DNA of 64,000 bases from the NCBI RefSeq assembly GCF_034931405.1, contig NZ_JAYGHA010000006.1:62001-126000 (forward strand). Reading direction: 5' to 3'. A model generated the notes under the pieces. That model worked only from the letters and a program-made list of their open reading frames with translations, did no database searches and was not told where the DNA came from. The translations under genes and the position numbers were made by a program. Positions within the stretch are counted from its first letter, which is position 1; every line of letters begins with the position of its first letter. Below, in pieces: positions 22,959 to 38,100 of this stretch. Source of the stretch: RDYJ01 sp034931405 (GTDB lineage: Bacteria > Cyanobacteriota > Cyanobacteriia > Cyanobacteriales > Nostocaceae).

Positions 22959-25900
22959 TCATTTTTCAGAATACAAAGTTTCACAAAATTCAATAATCGT
23001 CTGCCGTGACTTCTCTTCCGAAAACATGGTCATGTGACTGGACGAATCAACATCAATAATTTGTATATTCGGCAACTTCTTTTGCCAATGTCGAGAAGCG
23101 GCTAAAGGATCGGTTATGGCAAATTTTTCTCTGTCCTCTAGTGTTGCAAAATAATAGGGAGTCTGATCACCCAACATTGATCCGTTTTTGTTGCGGAAAT
23201 AATAACAGTTAACCGCGTTGGGATCAGGAAGCGACATAAAAGTAAAGGTATCGGTTTGATAAAATTCATCTAGGTTTGTGGCCTGTTTAAGACTGGCAAA
23301 TATTTCTGGCTCTGTTTTCACCAACCCGCGTTGTTTAGCTAAAGCAATTAGTTGAGTTAAATATTCCTCATCACTGAGGCTTGAATCCAGTTGATCTGAA
23401 TTAATCAACATTTCCTGGACAGTTGTTTCTGATTCCTGCCATGCAGATAAGGTCAAAGCTCGGTTCAAGGCAATCAGATACTCTGTTTTATGTGAGTATT
23501 TATCCATCTCACCAGGCTTATACTGTAAGGTATCCACCATGACAATACTCTCAACACTCTCACCAAGTTCCTGTAATTGACGGGTCGCTTCATAAGCAAA
23601 CATCCCACCTAGTGAATAGCCACCAAAATCGTATGGTCCTTGTGGCTGTACGGAGCGTATAGCATCAAGATAACGCTTCACCATCGTTTGTATATGAGAA
23701 GTGATCTGGGTTTCATTAATCCAACTCCAGGGCTGAATGCCATAGAAGGGACGCTGGCTTTTTTCAGCAACGGGCTTATAAACCATCACGCCCCCAACAG
23801 CATGAAACCAGAATACAGGTCTGCCCTTGGTACTTGAATTCATCTGGATTAGCTCTGGGAAAAGAATATTGTTTGTTGAGGAGAAACCTACTACTGGCTG
23901 ATTTGCCTGGTCTGGCTCAATTTGTGAATCTCTCGGCGACTTCAAATAGAGCAGCATTTCCTGCATTGTGCGGCATTCCAGCAACTGCTCTAAGTTAATA
24001 TCAGTATCAAAATGAGATTTTATTTGTTGGAAAATTTGGATGAACATAATCGAATCAACCCCATATTGAACCAGTGGGGTATTGAGATTGATTTCTTCTT
24101 TCGTTAGCCCTAGTGTGATCAGCATAATATCCGTAAGTATTACCTCTATGTTTTTACTAGAGGGGCTTTGATGATCAACGCTTTCAGAAATCGACTCTAT
24201 CTGACCCTTGGAATCAACTTGAGATGTAACTTTAATCTCCGGGTTAGTCTCAACCCAGCAGCGCCGCTTGGCAAAGGGATAAGTGGGCAGGGAAATTATA
24301 GAAGCCTGACCTTTTTTATGCAGTGACTGCCAGGGAATGTTACCTCCTTTAACCCAGTAAAGTGCGATTTTCTCCAGGTTATTTTCGTCTAAAAGCACTT
24401 TCATCATTGCTTCCCCGGCTTTACCAGAAAGTAGATGCTTCACTTCTGAGTTATCTGCTTCCAGATTACCCATATATACGGGCAGAGAGGTATCTATCAC
24501 CGCATTTTGTTCTAAGCAATTCAACGCCTCTTTGATTCCCTGGATTAATTCTGCTGAATTATTTACCAGAATTGCGATTCGATGGGTCATCGCCATCCGT
24601 CCCACTTGCAGGGTATAAGCCATATTCTTTAAGGAAAGTTGTTCATTGGATTGAACAAAATGGCTCATCTGTTGTAGCACTGCCTGAAGACGATCGCTAC
24701 TTTTGGCAGAGAAAACAATCAACTGGCGATCGCCTCCAGCAGTGCGCTCCACGCGATCGCCCGGAAAATTAATATCAGAGGCTACCGGGTTTTTACTGAG
24801 AGAAGGAATATATTCTTCGACAATCAAATGTGCATTAGAACCCCCAGCCCCAAAGGAGCTAACCGTTGCCCTTCGGGGAAACTCTCGCTCTTGTCCATCA
24901 ATATTTAATACTGGTCGCTGCCACGGTTGCAGTTTTTGTTGCAGATAAAAAGGTGAGTTGTCAAAGCTTAAATTCGGATTTAGCGGTTCGGCATTAATCG
25001 ACGGTACAAGCTGTTGATGCTGAAGCTGTAAAATCACTTTTGTTAGTTGGGATATTCCCGAAGCCGCTTCTGCATGGCCTATATTTGATTTCACCGAACC
25101 GATCGCACAAAATCCCTGATCCTGAGTGAATTTTTGAAAAGCTTGATTGAGGGCATTAAGTTCAATCGGATCTCCCAAGGGCGACCCATTGGCCGCCGAT
25201 TCAATATAAGTAATTGTGCGGGGATCAATGCCAGATTTACGGAAGTTATCTACAAGTAATTGGGTTTGTGCATTCGGGTTCGGTACATGAAAACCGTAAG
25301 TATGTCCACCATGATTGGTATTAATGGATTTAATAACTGCTAAAATCGAATCACCATCTTCTATGGCCTTGGCTAAGGGCTTTAACAATACCGTACCAAC
25401 ACCTTCTCCGGGAATATAACCATCACCTTCACCAAAACTTTTGCTGGTATTTTGCCGACTAATCATTTGACTCAGGCTTAAGCCAATGTATTTATGGGGA
25501 TGAATGGAAAGATTCACACCCCCTGCGATCGCCATCTGACATTCACCTTTAAGCAGACTGTCACAAGCCAACTGAATCGCGATTAAGGAAGAGGAACACA
25601 TTGTATCAATCGCCATACTCGGTCCCTGGAAATCAAAAAAGTAAGACACACGATTGGCGATCGCACTATAAGAAGATAAGGACAGGATTGACTCTTGTAC
25701 GGGGTCAGCCGCTAAGGCTTGATACTGCTGGTACATCGCCCCAACATAAACCCCCACTTTATTATTGTGTTGTTCCTGTATTCTTGCCGGCGTATATCCC
25801 GAACGTTCTATCAAATCCCAGACTGTTTCCAAGAACAGGCGCTCATTGGGATTCATCAACTGAGCTTCACGAGGGGAAATATTGAAAAACAAGGGATCAA

Positions 25901-26110
25901 ATTTGTCCACATCGGCCAAAAACCCGCCCCACTTGCTATTAGCCTTACTGGAATTAGAAGACTCAAGATCAAAATACAAATTATAATCCCAGCGACTCTT
26001 GGGAATTTCAGTAATACAGTTTTTACCCTGAGATAAATTTTCCCAGAATGTTTCTATGTCTGGAGATAGGGGATAACGTCCAGAAACTCCGATAATAGCA
26101 ATATCCTGGG
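22959..26110 (-). other. Module 10: KS0-ACP-TE (chain release)
   Basis: The KS keeps its active-site cysteine (DTMCSSSL), but HGTGT is replaced by SAANGS (ESAANGSPLG), so it is predicted non-elongating. ACP serine is in YGVDSIMF. The TE (GYSLGG) is expected to release the chain as a macrolactone or dimeric diolide. Confidence 0.85.
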
Positions 26111-29100
26111 TTTGTGTAACGGGCAATAGTGATGAGTTTACGGCATGAGCCAAAAAGCGAGATTGTTGATTTACTTGCTGACTAGCTACATCAACAACAG
26201 CCACAGGATGATTTTCCGCTACTTTTGTGTTACCTAAACCGAGAACCTCTTGAAGTTTTTCTCTATAAGATGATACAAAATACTGGCTTATTTCCTCAAT
26301 CGTTGGATACTCAAAAAAGAGAGTTTTTGATAAAGAACCAAAAACTTTTTCCAACTGATTAGTTAGTTGCATAATCACAACAGAATCAATGCCATACTGC
26401 TCTAGCAATTCGTCGTTTTGAATTCGATGGGCAGGAATCTTTAAGATCGAGGAAATGAGATTTTTGAAATAATTAACTGACCTGCTTTCAAAATTGTTTT
26501 CATCAATGCTTTCCTGTTGAATATTGATTTGAGATGGTAGCGATGATGAACGTGGCTGCTGGGAAGCTTGCAAGCGTTTCCTCTCTCCTGTCACCACCAT
26601 GATTTGGCTTTGTCCTGAAGAAAGACCTTGAATCAGGGCTTGAATTCCCTGCTTTGTCTGCATCGGTACAAGTCCCGAATTTTGCAGAATGGTATGACTC
26701 TCTGGATTGATTTGCATACCGCCCTCTTGCCACAGCGGCCAATTAATAGCCAGCGTTTGTCCAAAACGTTTTTTGGCAGCAACCAATTGATTCCGGTAAT
26801 GAGAATAAGCATCCATGAAAGCATTAGCACAGGCATAGTCTACCTGTCCCACATTGCCGTTATTGCCAGCCAGAGAAGAAAATAAAATGAAAAAGTCGAG
26901 ATTTAAATCTTTGGTCGCCTCATCCAAATGAATCACGCCATCGACTTTAGGCGCAAGTACCGATTGAAACTCACTCGTTGTTTTTCTGATGATGAAATTA
27001 TCCCGAATAATACCAGCACTATGCAAAATCCCTTGAAGTGATCCGATATTATTTTCGATGTCTTCAATTAAGTGTTTTATTTCCGGCTGCTGACTGACAT
27101 CAATCTGCCGATAGTCTACCTTTGCCCCCAAAGATTCCAGTTCTTGAATTTGCTGATGTCGGCGCTGATCCAACGCAGATATCCCTGTCAGAATCAGAGA
27201 AACTTGCTTTGTTTGCTGGGCAATATGTTTGGCAAAGATGAATCCCAGTCCACCCAAGCCGCCTGTAATCAGGTAAACACCGCCTTCTTGCCAGGGAATT
27301 GGCATGGACTGTTCTGAAAGGGAAAGTTCTTGCCACGAAATAGTCTGGCGCTTTTCTTGTTGATAACGGATAAAAGTGTCTTCAGGGCAATGACTATTGC
27401 GCTGAATTTTATCAATTAGACCTGCCTGAGTTTCATTGGACTCCAAGGCGATCAGTTGTCCTAGAATCCCTGGGTTTTCTAAGTTAGCTGTTCTGAGTAA
27501 ACCAGTGAGCGCACTAAAAAGCTGGGTTTCTCCCGCAGCAGGGATCAAAATCTGGATCAATGTTGTCCCTTGATTCTTTTCCTTAAGTAAGGATTTTATG
27601 CGCTCAAACACCTGAACCGAAATTTCTTGAATACGGGTTGCCAGTGTTTTGGCTTGAGTTGTCAAATGAATACATATCGCGCCTGGGATTTCCGATGCAA
27701 TTGTGCGATCGCTACACCATTCTAGATCACACAACATCACAATCCGTTGAGAATATTCAGAATGTTCATGTTCAGACAATGCTTGTTCTTTCCAGACGGG
27801 GAAGCCCATCCAAGTGGCAATGGATTTACTTTCTTGTCTGGCAATCATACGACTAGAAAATCCTTTGATCCGAACGCAGATTTTACCGCTTTCATCACAC
27901 AAGTCAATATCAATCTTGGTCACGGGATGACCAGATGTTTGGCTGCTGGCAGAACTATCATCACCAGAGCGTATCCAAGCCCACATCATCCCTTGACATT
28001 TGTCCATGATTTCCAGTCTGTCTAAGGCAAAGGGAAGTGAAATCTGCCCAGACTCAGACGCGGATTGTCCAACCGTGAGTCCAATACAAGCCTGTAAGGC
28101 TGAATCCATAATACTGGGGTGAAGAATAAATTCACTGTCAGTCCCAGCCACAACAGCAGGTAATTTGAGTTTCGCCAGCACTTGGTTATGACTAACATAG
28201 ATATCTTCTATACCTTGTTGCCCTTGACCGTATTCAATCCCCATGGCTTTAAAAGCATCATAACATTGCTGCCGACTGAGATACTTCTGATTTATCTTTG
28301 TCTGCAAAGCTGATAAATCCAACGCCGCGACTTCCCGAACCTGACTGAAAGTTGCCACACCCTGACTATGGACAATCACCTCATTTGCTGTGTTTGTCTG
28401 GGAATAGATTTCATAACCAATTTCGGCAAAACTGACATTGTTGGCGTTGCTGTCTGCAAAAGTACCTGGAAAAACCCTGATATGAACGGTTTGCGCCTGA
28501 CTGTTAAAAATAAAGGGATTTGCCCAGATAATGTTTTGAAGTTGAATGTAGGTTTTTTCCCAACTTGCTGAAGAATGTGGTAGCGATCGCTCTACAGCCA
28601 CCCGCGCCATTTCCAGATAAGCCACACCGGGTAACATCTTATCCCCATTGACGCGGTGGTCTGCTAGAAAAAACTCCTCTCCGCTAAAGGTCGAACTAAA
28701 ACGTTGTTCTCCAAGATCAGAAGTATTTTTATGTACCAGAGGATGAATCATCTCTGCGTTTTGATGATTAACTATTAACGCAGTAGATGCCAGTGACAGA
28801 TCAATTGCTTTTGCCCAATAGCGTTCTCGCGCAAAAGGATAGGTTGGTAAATGAATACGAGACGGCTTCTTATCGCCATACAGTTTGTTCCAGTCGAAAA
28901 CAAAGCCTTTGACCCAAATTCCTAATATTTTGCCATACTTGCGTTTGTGAATCCAGCTATCAATAGTTTCTGTAAAGTCTTCATCACTAGCAAGTACCGA
29001 CATAGCTTCTTTATTGCGTTTTACCTGTCCTCGATAGAGGTCTTCCACATCGTTTTGACCGTCCAAAAATCTCTGGAGTTTTTCGCTGAGTTCAGCAAAA

Positions 29101-32100
29101 GAAGTCACAACCAGTCCCAGCCGTTCTTCCATAGCTTCCCGTCCCACCTGGAGAGTATAAGCGATCGCTTGCAGTTGTGCTGTTTGTGTTTCATCCTGAT
29201 CTGCCTGACTGCAATCTCTAGCGTAAAGACACAGATTTTTGGCAAGTTCTCTGAGTCGGTCTTCGTCTCTAGCAGAAACAATAATCAAGCTATCCTTATT
29301 AACTTCCTGTTCATCAGCACGAGTCGCCAGACCCTGATCTTCATTCATATATTCTTGGATAATAACATGAGCATTAGCACCACCAGCACCAAAGGATGAT
29401 ATACCAGCAATTCGTGGATACACTCTGGTTTCCCCATTAATCGTCACCACTGGTCTTTCCCAGGTTTCCAGTGTTTGCTGGACAACAAAGGGCGTATCCG
29501 CAAAATTGATCTGGGGGTTTAGCTGCTGGGAATGCAAGGAAGGAACTAATTGACGATGCTGCAATTGCAATAAAACCTTGGTTAAACCAGCAATACCTGC
29601 CGCGCTTTCGGTGTGTCCGATATTTGATTTAACCGAACCTATGGCGCAAAATTGCTTATCCTCAATGTGTCCAAAAGCTTTACTCAAGCCAGTAATTTCA
29701 ATCGGATCACCTAATGCTGTACCCGTGCCATGAGCCTCCAGATAACTAACTGTTCTGGGGTTAACTCCAGCCCGCTCCAGGGCTTCCTGAATTAACTGAG
29801 ATTGGGCTATGGGATTAGGCACGGTATAACCATTGGTTTTTCCACCTGCATTGATCATACTGCCTTTAATAATGCCGTAGATAGCGTCCCCGTCTTGTTC
29901 CGCTTTGGCCAAGGGTTTTAAGACCACCGCTCCCACACCTTCCCCATCGACAAAGCCATCGGCCTGATCACCAAAGGACTTACACTCGTTGCCGGCAGAC
30001 AGCATCATCATGGCGCTGAGACTCAAATATTGAATCGGGTCGAGAATCAAGTTCACACCACCGACAATCGCGCATTCGCTAGTGCCACTATGCAAACTCT
30101 CTACTGCCAAATGTAGGGCTGTTAATGAAGATGAACAAGCTGTATCCACTGACAAGCTCGGTCCTTGAAAGTTAAACAGGTAGGAAACCCGATTGGCCAT
30201 GGACCAGTCGCTCGGCTGACGGGGATAAGTGCTATTCATCACCCCCACAAAAACCCCTACTTTGCGGCTATTACAGAGCGTTGTCGGCGTATAACCCGCA
30301 TCTTCAATAGAGTTATAGGCGGACTGCAAAAATAATCTTTCTTGAGGGTCCATACGCTCGGCCTCTCTGGCCGATAATTGGAAAAATAAAGGGTCAAATT
30401 TGTCTACATCATCAATAAAGCCTCCCCACTTAGTGTAAAGCTTTCCTTCTTTACCTTTTTCTGCATCAAAATATTGCTTCCAATCCCAACGCTCTTGGGG
30501 AATTTCGGTGATACAGTTTTTCCCGGCTTTTAAATTCTGCCAAAAATCATGGATATTATCAGCCTGGGGATAACGTCCGCTCAGTCCAATAATGGCGATA
30601 TCCTGATTAGCGGTTGATCCTTTTGCTGGTGATTCAGCTACGGCATTAAACCGTTGGGCAGTTCTAAAATCTGGTTTCAGTAAGGGTCGATTGTTCCCGC
30701 TTGTTGGGATTTCGGTTTTGGATGGCTCAATTTTTACGCGCGATGTTTCAGTGATAGACTGCTTTTCCAGCCCTAGCAAGGCTATAAATTCCTGGGACTG
30801 ACTTGCAAGTAAATAATCAACAACACCATCAATTGTTTGGACTTCAAAAAATAATGTGTTGCTGATATTTTTAAATGCTTTTCGTAAGGTGCTGGTCAAT
30901 TGAACCACTAAAATCGAATCTAAACCTAATGTTTCTAAGGGTTGTGCAGAGTCTATCTGGTCAGTTGCCAGTTGCAACGTTGAGGCAACTAGTTTTTTGA
31001 TGTAAACCGTAGCTTTTTCCCGTAGAGTTGCAGTGTTTACTGTCTGAGGAGATTTAGATAGAGGCTGTGTCTGCTGGATTTCTGTTTTTTTGATCTCTAA
31101 GCTTGGTTTTGTGGGTGCAGACTGTGGCAATGGTGATATTTGGCGACGAGACTTTTGCCGAACAATACCATCGCTTTGGGCAATAATAATCTGCTGGCCA
31201 AAATCATGGGCAGATTTCGCTGCCAACAATGCCGGAAACGTAACGGAACTAAAACCTTCCTCTGTCAAAATATCAGACCAACTTGCCGAACTTAATGCCG
31301 GACTGCCAGTTATTCGCAAAGCTGCATCCTCATACAACCACCAACCTGCTAACAAACCAAAGGTTAAATGGGAAAATAAGGGCTTATTACTCATTTCATT
31401 CAGGAAGATTAAGCCATGTTTACGTAAGGTTGCTTTGGCATTACGGAGAGTATGGCGAATATTTTTTGTGGCGTGTAGTACATTAGCCGCAATCACTACA
31501 TCGTAATGATTAGTCTGTATACCCTGTTCAGCCAGAGGTTTTTCTACATCAAAAATCCGCGTGACAATATAGGGGTGTTCAGGGGCATACTCTCGCAAAC
31601 CATGTTGTAAAAAGGCTTTTGAAAGATCCGTGTAACAATACTCGACGATATTATTCTGAAATGGACGGAGTTGTTCTAGTAAGCCGGCTGTAGTTCCACC
31701 TGTGCCGGCACCGATTTCCAGTATCCGAATTTGTGTCCTGGGGTCTTGCGCCAATCGGGCTTGAACATAAGCCACTACGCTATTTTGAAGCGTTTGATTA
31801 TAAAAGTCGGCAACGGCGTTACCTTTATAAACATTTTCTACTAGTGTCAGAGCGGAATTGGGAAATATAACATCGGTTGCCTGTTGTTTTCCTGTGAGAA
31901 TTTCGGGTAAGGCACGCAAACAGGTTTCCACCAGAGTCACCAGTGCTTTTTGATTGCTATCTTGCAACCAGAGAATTTTTACCCTATCCCACTCTTGCCA
32001 TAAGTCTGCGAGGTGAAGAGATGACAGCTTGTGCGTATAAATCTGTCCGTTATACTCAAGATACCCTTTTCTCTGCAAGACTGCCAAACTTTCTTCTAGC

Positions 32101-35100
32101 CATTGTCCATAGAATTCTGCGATCGCTGCTAAAATATTTGCTTGGGAATGCCTCTTTAATAAGCCTAATGACTGCAAAGTAGCTAAAAGTAATTTAGCCA
32201 GCATTTCCTCCATTGTCGTGGCTTGTTCAGCAGCCGCAGCTTTGATATTGATCACAGGCTGGGGTTGTTGCCGAAGATATGTTTGCAACCTGTCTATAGA
32301 GGCAGGAAGCTCTTGTTGATAAATTGTGATCCATTCCTCTAGGTCTTGATGCTGAGTGTTGCTGACTGAGGGTAATTGTTTGAATAATGCTAACTGATTC
32401 AGTGGCGATCGCAGTAGACTTTCTATGGCTGCCATCCCCTCTTGCGGTTCTATTGACCCCACTCCCGCCCGTACCATGCGATCGCGATATGCGTTTGTTG
32501 CCACAATACCTACACTACCCCAATAGCCCCAGTTGATGATTTTCACCTGACAAGACCACTCTTGCGCCATCAGGCTGGCAAAGGCATCTTTAAAGGTACA
32601 TCCGGCCGCATAATTACTTTGCCCCGGCATTTTGGCAACGGACTGAATAGAAGAGAAAAACAAGACAAAATCTAATGCTTCTGCCGCGAATACTTGCGCC
32701 AGCCGCACACTGACATCGACTTTGGCCTTCAGCCCGGCTTGAAATTGCTGTTCATCCATGTTAGCCAGACTTTTATCTGCCAGGACAATTGCCGAATGAA
32801 TGACACCATGAATATTACCGTAGCTACGTTTAATTTCCTGATATGCTGTTTGTAAAGCCTCTAAGTTGGTAGCATCGGCTTCGATATAGATTGGTGGAGT
32901 ACCAAGTTTTGATAAAGCGTCCAGTTTTTCCTGAATCGTAGCATCTTTTTTTCTTCTGCCCAGCCAGATGATCTGCCCTTGATATTGTTCAATCATCCAC
33001 CGACTCCAGACTTCACCAATACCACCCGCGCCGCCAATCACCACATAAACCCCCTGTGAACGGTAGCAGGGTTGTGATGAAATATCGAGATCAAAAACAG
33101 GCACTAACGCTTGTTTAAACCACTCCCTTGACCGATAGGCGATCGCATCGCCATTTTTATCCGCAGGTAATGCCAGCATCTCTTCCACAGGACAATCCTG
33201 ATCTGCTTGCATATCCAATAAGCGAATTTGCCAATGGGGATATTCCTTCGCAAGTGAACCGATTAATCCATGTACACTGGCATGAATAGGGTTAACGATA
33301 TCCTTTTTGCGTACCGCTTGTGTTTGCGTAGTAATCACAGTCCAATGCAGTACCTGATCGCCGTAACCAAATGCCAACAGCATTTTCAGCAGACGGAAGA
33401 GATAAAGCACTCCTTGGTTTTGTTCCCTAATCAATGACTCTTCCCTCACAGAAACAAGAGGCTGATCTGGTGCTATCCAGATAATCTGCACTACATTCGG
33501 CTGAGAAGATAATGCTTCAAGTTGGTGGCTGATCTCTTCCAACTCATTTGCCGCAAACCACAAAGCATGAGGATACACCTGATTAATAGCAGCTTTTTGT
33601 TGTTCGCTGCCACCAATAACAAGCACGCGATAGCTAGAAAAAGCATTATCCTGATCTTCTTTTTGCTGGACTGAGATTAGATTCCATACCGGGTGGAGCA
33701 AAGTTAAACTGGCATCTGGCGCTACTAATGCTCGCGACGAAAACCCCCGTATACTCACACAAATTTGCCCGTGATCATCGCACAGATCGATATCAAGTTT
33801 TTGCATCTCTGCGCTGCTATGGTCAGATTCACGAATCCAAGACCAGCTAGGCATTAACCCCCCATCGCATATTTCCAGGGATTCCAGCGCATAGGGCAAG
33901 GAGGGTTTGGGATCAGAGGAAACGTCACCACCTATACCCAGACCAAGGGAAGCCTGTAAAGCAGAATCCAGCAAACTCGGATGCAAAACAAATTGATTGG
34001 CTGTGTTGGCAACAGAATCAGGCAGACGTAGTTTTGCCAGTACCTGCTGATTTCCTACATAGACAGTATCAATACCCTGGTGTCCTGGGCCATATTTAAT
34101 CCCCACAGATTCAAAGACCTGATAACATTGAGCAGCAGAAAGATGGCTTTGCTGACACTGGTTTTGTAAATTCGCCAGATCCAACCCTGGCCTTTTGTCG
34201 AAACAACACAGTTCAACGCTGCCTTGGCAATGTAAAACAGCATGATCATCACCTTCGTTTTCTGCTATGTCTGCATTGGTGTAAATTTCAAAGCTAATGG
34301 TTGTGCTATCTTCTACCTGCAACATGGTATGCACTCTGAGCGGCCAATCCTCAACCACAATTGCTCTGATCCAAACGACATGAGCAAAACGTAAATCACA
34401 CTCCGATTTATCCACTGCCAGCATGACTGCCATGCGAACCATTTCTAAATAAGCCACCCCCGGTAGAATTCGTTTATCTTGCACCAGATGATCGGCTAGG
34501 AAAAATTCTTGACCAGTAAAGCTTGAGCTAAAGCGTTGTTTGCGAAAATTTGAGGTATTTTCGTGGATTAACGGATGTAATTTGACAGCGTTTTGCGCTT
34601 CTGGCAAAGCTGAACTTTTGGGTTGGGAATGAAACGCCGTTTCAATCCAGTATTTTTTTTGTTCAAAGGGATAGGTCGGTAGAGTAATGCGCTCAGGTTT
34701 TGGTTCGCGGTAAAGTTTGCTCCAATCAACCGCTAGTCCCTGACTCCAAAGTTCCACTAATTTGGCAAATTTTCGGCGTTGAATCCATTTTGCGATCGCC
34801 TCCTGAAGTTCATCATCGTCAGTAAATAAAGCCAGTGATTTTTTATGTCCTTTCACCTGCCCAATATACATATCTTCAATGCCGGTTTCTCTGGCCACAA
34901 AGGCATGAAGCTTTTGTTTCAGTTCATCCAGTGAACGGACAATTAAACCTAAACGTTCTTCCATGGCTTCACGTCCCACCTGGAGAGTATAGGCAATGTC
35001 ACGTAGTTTTAAGCTTTCTCCTGGCTGGGAATTCAGGTAATCATGTAAATTTTTGGCAGCACAGTAGAGCCTATCTTCATTTTTCGCCGATAAGATCACG

Positions 35101-38100
35101 ATTTGGGCATCGTTGTCCAGCCCCTCATAATCGCCTTCTCTAGTTTCTGCAATGTACTCTTCCACAATCAGATGGGCATTTGACCCACCGGCACCAAAGG
35201 AAGAAATTCCCGCCCTTCTGGGGTATTCTTTGGTCTCACCGTCAATATCAATCAACGGCCTTTCCCATGATGATAGTGTTTGTTGCAACACAAAAGGAGT
35301 TTTGGCAAAATTGATATTGCTGTTTAATTCAGTGGCATGAAGACTTGGTGCAATTTGCCCGTGTTTCAGTTGCAGGATAATTTTAGTCAGCCCTGCTACA
35401 CCTGCGGCTGCTTCCAAATGCCCCAAATTGGATTTAGCCGAACCCAAGGCACAAAAATTAGTAGCATTGGTATGTTGCTGAAAAGCCTTGGTCAAACCGC
35501 TGATTTCAATCGGATCGCCTAATGCAGTTCCCGTTCCATGTGCCTCAATATAACTGATTGTGCGTGCATCCACCCCGGCTTTGTTCAAAGTTTCCGCAAT
35601 CAATTCTGCCTGTGCATTGGGATTAGGTATGGTATAGCCATTGGTTTTACCGCCGTGGTTTACACTTGATCCCCGAATGACAGCATAGATATGATCGCGA
35701 TCGCTAATAGCTTGGGTGAGTGGCTTCAGCAATACCGCGCCTACGCCTTCACCTGGGACAAAACCGTTACCGCCTTGGCCAAAGCTTTTACATTTCCCAT
35801 CCTCAGATAGCATCTGGGCTGCACACATTTGCACATAGGAAGACGGATGTAGGTATAGGTTCACACCACCAGCAATAGCCAATTCACACTCCCCACGACG
35901 GATATGTTCGCAAGCTTCATGAATAGCCGTTAACGAAGACGAACACATCGTATCTATGGGCAAACTTGGTCCGCGCAGGTTTAAAATATAAGAAATACGA
36001 TTGGCTACTGAGCTAAAGGATGTATGCGGATAGACAATTTCACCACGCTGCCATAGCTCTGGTCCATATAAATTAAAACCTGTTTTGGTAATACCAACAA
36101 ATACTCCAACTCGTTGTTGAAACTGATCTCGCAGTGTTTCTCTGGTGTAACCTGCATCTTCTATTGCCTCCCAAGCACTTTGCAGAAACAGGCGCTCCTG
36201 TGGATCAATCCCCATGGTTTCGCGAGGAGAAATTGCAAAGAATAGCGGATCAAAGTCAGCAAAACCGTCAATAAAACTTCCCCATTTGCTGTAACTCTTA
36301 CCCTGAGTAATCGCCTCTTCCACATTCTCATGATAAAAGCCTTCCACAGACCACCGTTCTGGAGGGATTTCTGTGACACAATCCTTACCTGATTGCAAAT
36401 TATCCCAGTAATCTTGCGGTGTTTTGGCTTGAGCATATCGGCCAGCCAATCCGATAATAGCGATTGGTTCGGATGGCAAGGGTGTCAATTGTTGGGGTGA
36501 GGCAGGAGTGATGAAATCTTTGTCCTGTAAGACTTGCAACTTTTTATTTTCTTTCCCTTCTGCCTCCTGCCTCCTGCCTCCTGCCTTATCTGTTGTGGAG
36601 TCAACAGCCAAACCTGTCCAAGTCAGGCATTCTTTTTTATACTCTGTCGTTAAATAACTGGCCAGTTCTCCCAAAGTCTGATATTCGTAGAGCAAAGTTT
36701 TGGATATCTCCCCAAAAATCCCTGCCAAATGATGATTCATTTGGGAAATAATCATTGAGTCAATTCCATAGCGTTCCAGCGGTTCTTCTGTCTCGATGCG
36801 ATCTGCGGCTAATTTGATAATGCTGCCAAACAGAAGTTTACACTGGTGCAATGTCTTAGCCAGAAGGCGTTTTTCATCAACTACAAAATTGGCAGATGCA
36901 GATTCATCGTGACGCACCTCTGTTGATGCAGCCAGCAACCCTTGGCGGATTTTAGTAACATTACCTTCTACGACCATGACCTGGTTCGATTTTAAACTCA
37001 GCGCCCGAAACAGAGCTTCTACCCCACTGTCGGTTTGTAACGCTTTTATCCCTGAATTTTGCTCTAACGCTTTCAAGGTCTGCTCATCCACATTCATACC
37101 GCCTTCTTGCCAAAGCGGCCAATTAATAGAAAGACTGCGACCAAAGCGTTGATTTGCTACAAACAAACCATGACGATAATCGGCATAAGCATCCATAAAG
37201 GCATTAGCAGCAGCATAGTCTGCCTGACCAGCATTACCTAGCACTGCAACACCAGAAGAAAACAAGATGAAGAAATCCAGGTTGATTTCCTTGCTTGCCT
37301 GATCTAAATACACAGTACCGCAGACTTTGGGAGCTAGTACCTGTTGAAACTGTGCAGCAATTTTTTGAATCATAAAACTGTCACGAATCAGTCCAGCAGC
37401 GTGCAGAATCCCATCAAGTTTAGCGAAGTCGCACAGAATACCCTGAATCAGTTCATCCACTTGTTTCTGTTGGCTGACATCGGTTTGTCGATATTCGATC
37501 CGCGCACCTAGTAGTTTAGCTTCTTGTTGCAGTTGTGACTGTTTTTCCTGACTTAAACCAGAGCGACCTGATAGAATGATGGTTGGGTTTTGGACACGAC
37601 GAGCAATTTCTCTGGCAAAAATTAAACCTAAACCACCAGCGCCGCCAGTAATTAAATATACCCCCCCTTCTTTCCAAGGGATGTGAGGAAGTTTAGGTTC
37701 TGAAAAAGGAATTTCTTCCCAGGAAATTACCTCACGTCGTCCATGGCGGTATCTCACCTGCACATCTGCTGGCGACTGACTATTTTCCTGTAAACGCTGA
37801 ATCAGCTGATCATCAGTATCAATTTCAATCAGTTGGCCGATGATTTTGGGATTTTCCAAATGGGCGGTTTTAAGCAATGCTGCAAGACCTGTAAACAGGC
37901 AACTTGCGCCTTGATTATCGTCCTTCCTTGGGCTGGGAATCACAATCTGCACAAATACCTTACCCTTTGGTTTGTTGGCGAGAATCTCCTTTAGATGGGT
38001 AAAAACCTGTTCACACAGGGACTGATAACTTAGCGCCAAATCTTCACCTTGAGCCTCAAGTGCATGACAAACGCCGCCTTGAGATAAACGGTCTTGTAAA

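Noticed and set aside
36560..36587. Heptamer arrays (4218, 7373, 8300, 36560) as CRISPR repeats
   Set aside because: Units are seven bases with no spacers, as in STRR; no CRISPR array or cas gene was seen.
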